Below are positions 12,001 to 18,000 of a stretch of 18,657 bases of DNA, in pieces; the first letter of the stretch is position 1; the number at the start of each line of letters is the position of its first letter. Source of the stretch: Clostridia bacterium. GTDB lineage: Bacteria > Bacillota_A > Clostridia > Christensenellales > Aristaeellaceae. The translations under genes and the position numbers were made by a program. The DNA lies in NCBI GenBank assembly GCA_900754775.1, contig CAAEDZ010000094.1:1-18657 (forward strand). Reading direction: 5' to 3'. The notes under the pieces were generated by a model. The model saw nothing but the letters and a program-made list of their open reading frames with translations. It was not told where the DNA came from and did no database searches.

Positions 12001-15000
12001 CTTACCCCCGTGACCCTGCGCGAGATCGGCTACGGCGCGCAGGTGCTGCTCGCCGATCTGAACGGCGGGGCGCTGACCCTCACGGCCACCGCCGACCCCG
12101 GCGAACTGGGCTACATCACCACCGCCGATGGCCTTGCGCAGGCGCTGGGCCTGGCGAGCGCCGCGGGCGATACCGTCACGCTGCAGGGCGACCTTACCCT
12201 CAGCAAGGGCCTCTCGCTGCTGCTGGCCGCAAATCAGACCATCACGCTCGACCTCAACGGCCACGCCCTGCGCGCCGGCGCGGAACTCCTGCACGCCCTC
12301 CTCGCCCTCAGCGGCGAAGGCACGCTGCGCCTCACGGGCGGCGCGCTGCGCGGAAGCGGCGAAGAGCTGCCGCTGGTGTTCGTCGCCGACGGCACGCTGG
12401 AAGTGTCGAACGCCACCATCGACAACGCCGGTGGCACGGCGGCGCGCCTGCTCTCCGGCAGCCTCCACGCCCCGGCCACCGGGGAGGGCGCGCAGGCGAT
12501 CCTCTCCGGCAAGACCGCCGTCCTCGCGCAGTACGACGCCATCGTGACCACGGACAACACCGTGCGCACGCAGATCACCGACGCCTCCGGCGAGGCGCGG
12601 GACTACTACGCCGTCTTTGGCCATGACCTGACCGCAGCCGCCACGGGCGCGACGCGCCTTTGCTTCCGCGTGTTGGCGGACGACGCCTACATCGTCCGCA
12701 TCGAGGCGCAGAACGCCGCCTCCGAGGCGGGCAGCGCGCAGCCGTGGACGCCCGACGTCACCGCCTATTCGCTGAAAGACGGCCAGTACGTGACACTCGA
12801 CCCCGACGACTACGCCTTCACCTTCTACAAGCTGGACGCGGACGGCAACTGGATCGCCCTTCCCGACGCGCCCACGCTGGGTCAGCCGGGCTCGTATCAG
12901 GCGAAGCTCACCCTCACGGGCGGCACCCTCGAGGACGGCAGCGTCGATACCGTCACCTACCACATTTACAGCCGCGGCGATACCGGCGTGACCGTGGAAA
13001 GCGTGACGCGCTTCGTGTTCGATGGCGACGGGAAGGCGTATGGCCCCTCGGTCAGCGGCCTTCTGGACGGCGATGCGCTGCTCTTCAGCATCGACGGCGA
13101 CGCATTCACCGCCGCGCTTCCCACCTTCGGCTTTGAAGACCTCGAGGGACAGCGCTCGGCCGTCAAGACCGTCTACTACACGCTCCAGCGCGACGGCCTC
13201 ACCTTCTACGGCGAGGCGACGGTGAAACTGGTGCTGCTGGATACGTCCGTCGAGTTCACGACGGTGTACGACCACGACCCCAATAAATCGGATATACCGT
13301 ACAGCCACGCCATCGCCCTCGGCCACCCGGTTCTGACCTATGGTTATAAGGACGCCTCCGGGAACGTGATCGCGCAAGGGGTCTTCGACGAGGAAATGTG
13401 GCGCTACTACTTCCAGGGCGCGATCTATCGCCTCCTGATCGACGGCTCAGCCGAAGATCAGAAGACCGTGCTTGGGGAAACGCAGTTCTTCGACCCGCCC
13501 TCCGCCAGCACGGACGCTCTCGCGGTGACGATCGAGGCGTCCATCGTGCCCACAGAGGCCGGGAAGGAACTGTTTGGCAACTATTACCACGGTTGGTTCC
13601 TCGACGTATACGGCAGCCTGGTCGCGTCGCAGCGCGAGTGGAAGGTCGTCAAGGGCGCTGCGCAGGACTGGGCGCTCAAGGATGAGGAGGGCGCGCATGT
13701 CGTGCGCGATGGCGGCGCCGTCGACCTTTCCGGCCTCATTGTCTTTGACGACGCGGACGCGCGCCTGGACGACTACACGCCCGTCTACACCGTGAAAGAC
13801 GCGGCGGGCAACACCATCTTCACCGGCGTGACGCAGGATCGACTCATCCTCGAACCGGGCGCGTACACCGTAGAGATCGCGCTGGAAAGCGACCGCTACG
13901 AAGTGTCCGACGCGACGCGGACCTACGCCCTGTCTCTCTACGCTGAATCCGGCTTCTTTGAACTCGCCCTCCGCGATGAGACGCGCGGCGCGCGCGTGGA
14001 CGATACCTATCCCGCTTACGCCTGCGACCCGACCACGGGCGCGTTCACCGTCAGCGCCTGGTACGGCACGGCGCTGGGCGAATACACCTTCTACGGCTTT
14101 GAGCTTCAGGACAACTCCGACGGCGCGGACCTCGACCTTACCGGCATGACCTTCAGCCTCACGGGCGAGGAAGGCAGTTTCGTATCGCTCGAAGCGCTGA
14201 ACTTCCGCGCCGATAAGCCGGGCCAGTACACGCTCTACTACCGCATGACCGGCACTGCCGATGGCAAGCCCGTCGCCGGCGGCGGCGCGGTGACGCTGGA
14301 CATCCAGCCCATCGACCTTGCAAGCGTGATCGACGCCCGCCTCGATGTGGAAGAGGGGAGTTACCCCAGCTACAACGCCCTCTACGACGGCCACGCGCCG
14401 CAGACCTCCGACATCCTCATCCTCGAAGATGTGCGGCCCATCGCGCCGTGGGGCGGCTACCTGCTCAGCGTGGACGACCTGACCGTGACCTTCGTCGACG
14501 AATACGGCGCATCCCACGTCGGCGTCGTGGACATGGAACTGGGCGATGGCGCGGACTGGCTGGATATCGAGGAGATATTCGTCCAGCTCGATGCCTACCA
14601 CACGCAGCTCTCCTTCCGTCCTGACGGGCGGCTCACCTACTGGTACAGCGCCTACCTTGCGACAGACGACAAACCCCGCTACGAACTCGATCACGACTGG
14701 CGTCCGGCCGATTTCGGGGAAGTCGGCGGCATTACGTGCGTCGTCGGCGACCCGGACGATCTGGACGACGCTCTGCGCATCGTTCCCGAATTGCTGGACG
14801 GCTACGAATCCCACTTCTCGGACCGGCAATTTGCCAGCGCCTTTGCGGAAGTCGGCCTCACGCGCCTCGATTGGGAACTGCTCGTGGAGTTCTACGACTA
14901 CGACAGCCTCGCCGCCGGAACCTTGAATCCCGGCGAAGAGCGCCGCCTCTCCGGCAGCATGAGCGTCTCGTCGGCCACCACTGCCGAGGATCTGGCGCTG

Positions 15001-18000
15001 CTTGTCGAGGGCATGGATCGCGTCGGCACCTACTTCATCGGCATTGCCTACACAGGCTACAACGCCGAGGGCACGCGGCTGTTTACCGCGACCGACTATG
15101 TCGCCATCCGCACGCCTGCCCAGCTGGAACTGACCGTGGACGGCGATACAGAGGTCTACTACGACGGCCGCGAACACACGGTCGCGCTGGACGGCCTGGA
15201 GGAGGGCGACATCCTCGAAGTGCGCCATCAGCAGGTGGACGCGCAGGGCCAGCCCGTCGGCGGCGAGCAAATGCAGTTCTTCTACATTTCCGGCTTCGAT
15301 CCCGACACGCTCACGCCCCTCGGCTATGTCTGCGACGCCGACGGCAACTTCGGCTCCGATGCTGCGCAGGTGTCCGTCCTGCCGGCCTTCCTCGGCGAAG
15401 CCGTCAGCGACAGCATCTACCAGATCTCCTACACCGTCCGGCGCGGAGACAGCGGGCTTGCCGCCCACGCCATGTCCGCGCGCGCCGTCAATGTCTTCGA
15501 GGATGTTGATTTCTGGCGCAGTTGGCTGGTCGGCATGGAACCCCTCTACGAGCCCTTCCACAGCGATACGCAGCTTACCATCAAGGCCAGCGCCAGATGG
15601 GAGATCACCGGCGTGTCCGCCGAGGGCTACGAGGGTCTGGCGGACGGCGACGCCCACGGCTTCACCATCCGCGGCCTCAACGTGGAAGATGGCGATGTGC
15701 TCGACAGCGTGCGCATCACCGTGCGCGACGCGCAGGGCGCTCCCGTGCCCGGCCTGGACGGCGCGCTCCTCAGCGACCTCGCGGCGGCGGTGGGCGCGGA
15801 CGGCGCGGTCTATGTGCCGCTGCTCTCTGCGGCGGGCGACTATACGGTCGAATACACCGTCGAGCGCGGCCTGCTGTTCTTCCCCTTCACGGAAACGACC
15901 GGCCTGCGCCTGCTCAAGGGCGCGCCCGTCGTCGGCGTTGACAAGAGCGTCGTCTACGACGCAAAGCCGCACACCATCGAGCTTGAGAACCTCGACGGCG
16001 CGCAGGTGCTGCATTGGTGGACGAGCGTCGACGGCACGCAGACCGCCGCGCAGCCCACCTTCACCGAAGCGGGCACCTACACCATCTTCTTCGAGGCCCA
16101 GCGCGAACTGACCGGCGACCAGGGCACGTATTTCGAAACCTACCTCGGCAGCGCCGTCCTCGAGATCCGGCCCTTCACCGTCACCGCCGGCGGCTGGACG
16201 GGCGTCTACGATGGCGCGAGCCACGGCGTGACCCTTGCGGACGTCGATTGGACGAGCGACAAGGTGGAATACGCCGTCGATTCCGGCGCGTTCACATCCG
16301 CCGCCAGCGCCGCGGAGCTTCCCGCCTTCACCGATTCCGGCGAATACGCGATTACCCTCCGCGTGACGCGCGAAAACGCCACGCTGGACATCCCCGTGCT
16401 GGTGCGCATACAGCCGCGCCAGATCACCGGCATTTCCGCCGGCACCGTGCGCGGCTACGCCGACGGCACGGACTACGCCATCTCTGTCGAAGGCGCGCCG
16501 GAGGGCGTGGAGATCTACTACTGCGTAAACGGCGTCTGGACGAAGGAGAACCCCGCCTACCGCGATGTGGGCAGCTACGATGTGCCTTTCGAACTGCGCG
16601 GCGCGAACTACCAGACCTACAGCGGCGTCGGCCACATCGACGTGCTTTACCTCTCCGGCATCGTCAGTGAGGGCTTTGAAGGCGCTTGGGACGGCAAGGC
16701 GCACGCCATCGAACTCTACGGCCCCACCGCCAACGACATCGTCTACTACCGCGTCGGCGAAAACGGCGTGGAGACCACCGTCAAGCCGCAGTTCACGGAT
16801 GTGGGCAAGTACGCCGTCTACTATCGCGTGGAGCGCTATCTGGACGGCGCGCTCAGCCACGTCGAATATGGCGTGGAGACGGTCAACATCCTCCCGCTCA
16901 ACGATCCCACCATCGTCGCCCACGCCTACAGCGGCGAATACGATGGCAAACACCATGCCGGCGTGACGCTCTCCGGCGACCTCACCGGCGTTACCGTCCG
17001 CTACTTCGACAACGCCAGCGGCACATGGCTGACCGACCCGCCGCTCTTTAAGGATGCCGGCGAATACGCGCTCACCGTCGTCTTTGAAAACGCCCTGGGC
17101 GAGGTCTTCTCCGTCCAGCCGGTCACGGTCAGCATCCAGCCGCGCCAGCTCACCTGGGACATCAGCGGACTCGACATGGAGGGGATCACCAAGGTGGAAG
17201 ACGGCGAAACGACCGTCGAGGGCGTCTCCGGCGCGCTGGGCATCTTCGGCGTGCTGGAGGGCGACAGCGTTCAGCTCACCTACGATGGCTTGCGAGCCTG
17301 GCTGCTCGACAACGCCCTCGGCGAGGACGTGCCCGCCGCCGTCGAGTTCTACGGCCTGCGCATAGACAACGCCAACTACGCCCTGCCTGAGGACGCGCTC
17401 TTCACCTTCCGCGTGCGCAGCATTCCCGGCCTGCCCGCCTCTGTGGCCATCCCCAACGAGACCTATGACGGCGGCGCGCACGAGCCTCCCGTCGAACTTC
17501 CGGGCCTCGTCGAAGAAAAGGATTACCGCGTGGACGGCTACGAGCGCAATGTGGACGCCGGCACCGCCATCATCCACATCACCGGCCTCGGCGCGCTGGC
17601 GGGACAGAGCGCCACCTATACATTCACCATCGACCCGGCAGCCCTGCCGCAGCCAGAGGCGCTGCGGGACCATATCTACACCGGCAGGCCCATCGAGCCG
17701 GAGGTAGTCATTCCGGGCCTCGTCCCGGGCACGGATTTCTCCGTGCGCTTTGAGGACAACATACTCCCCGGCACGGCCATCGCCATCGTTACCGGCATAG
17801 GCAACTACACGGGCGCTTACACGCTCTCCTTTGCCATCACCGGCACGGTGCCCGTCGCGCAGCCCGGAAAGGGCGGGGGAGAGGGCCCGTCGCGCCCGTC
17901 TTCCATCGTCACGGATGAAAACTGGCGGCCCGAGGAATACCGCCGGCAGGCGCTGTGGATGCGCCTGGATGGCGCGGAGGAAGCCGTGCGCGCGCTGCTC

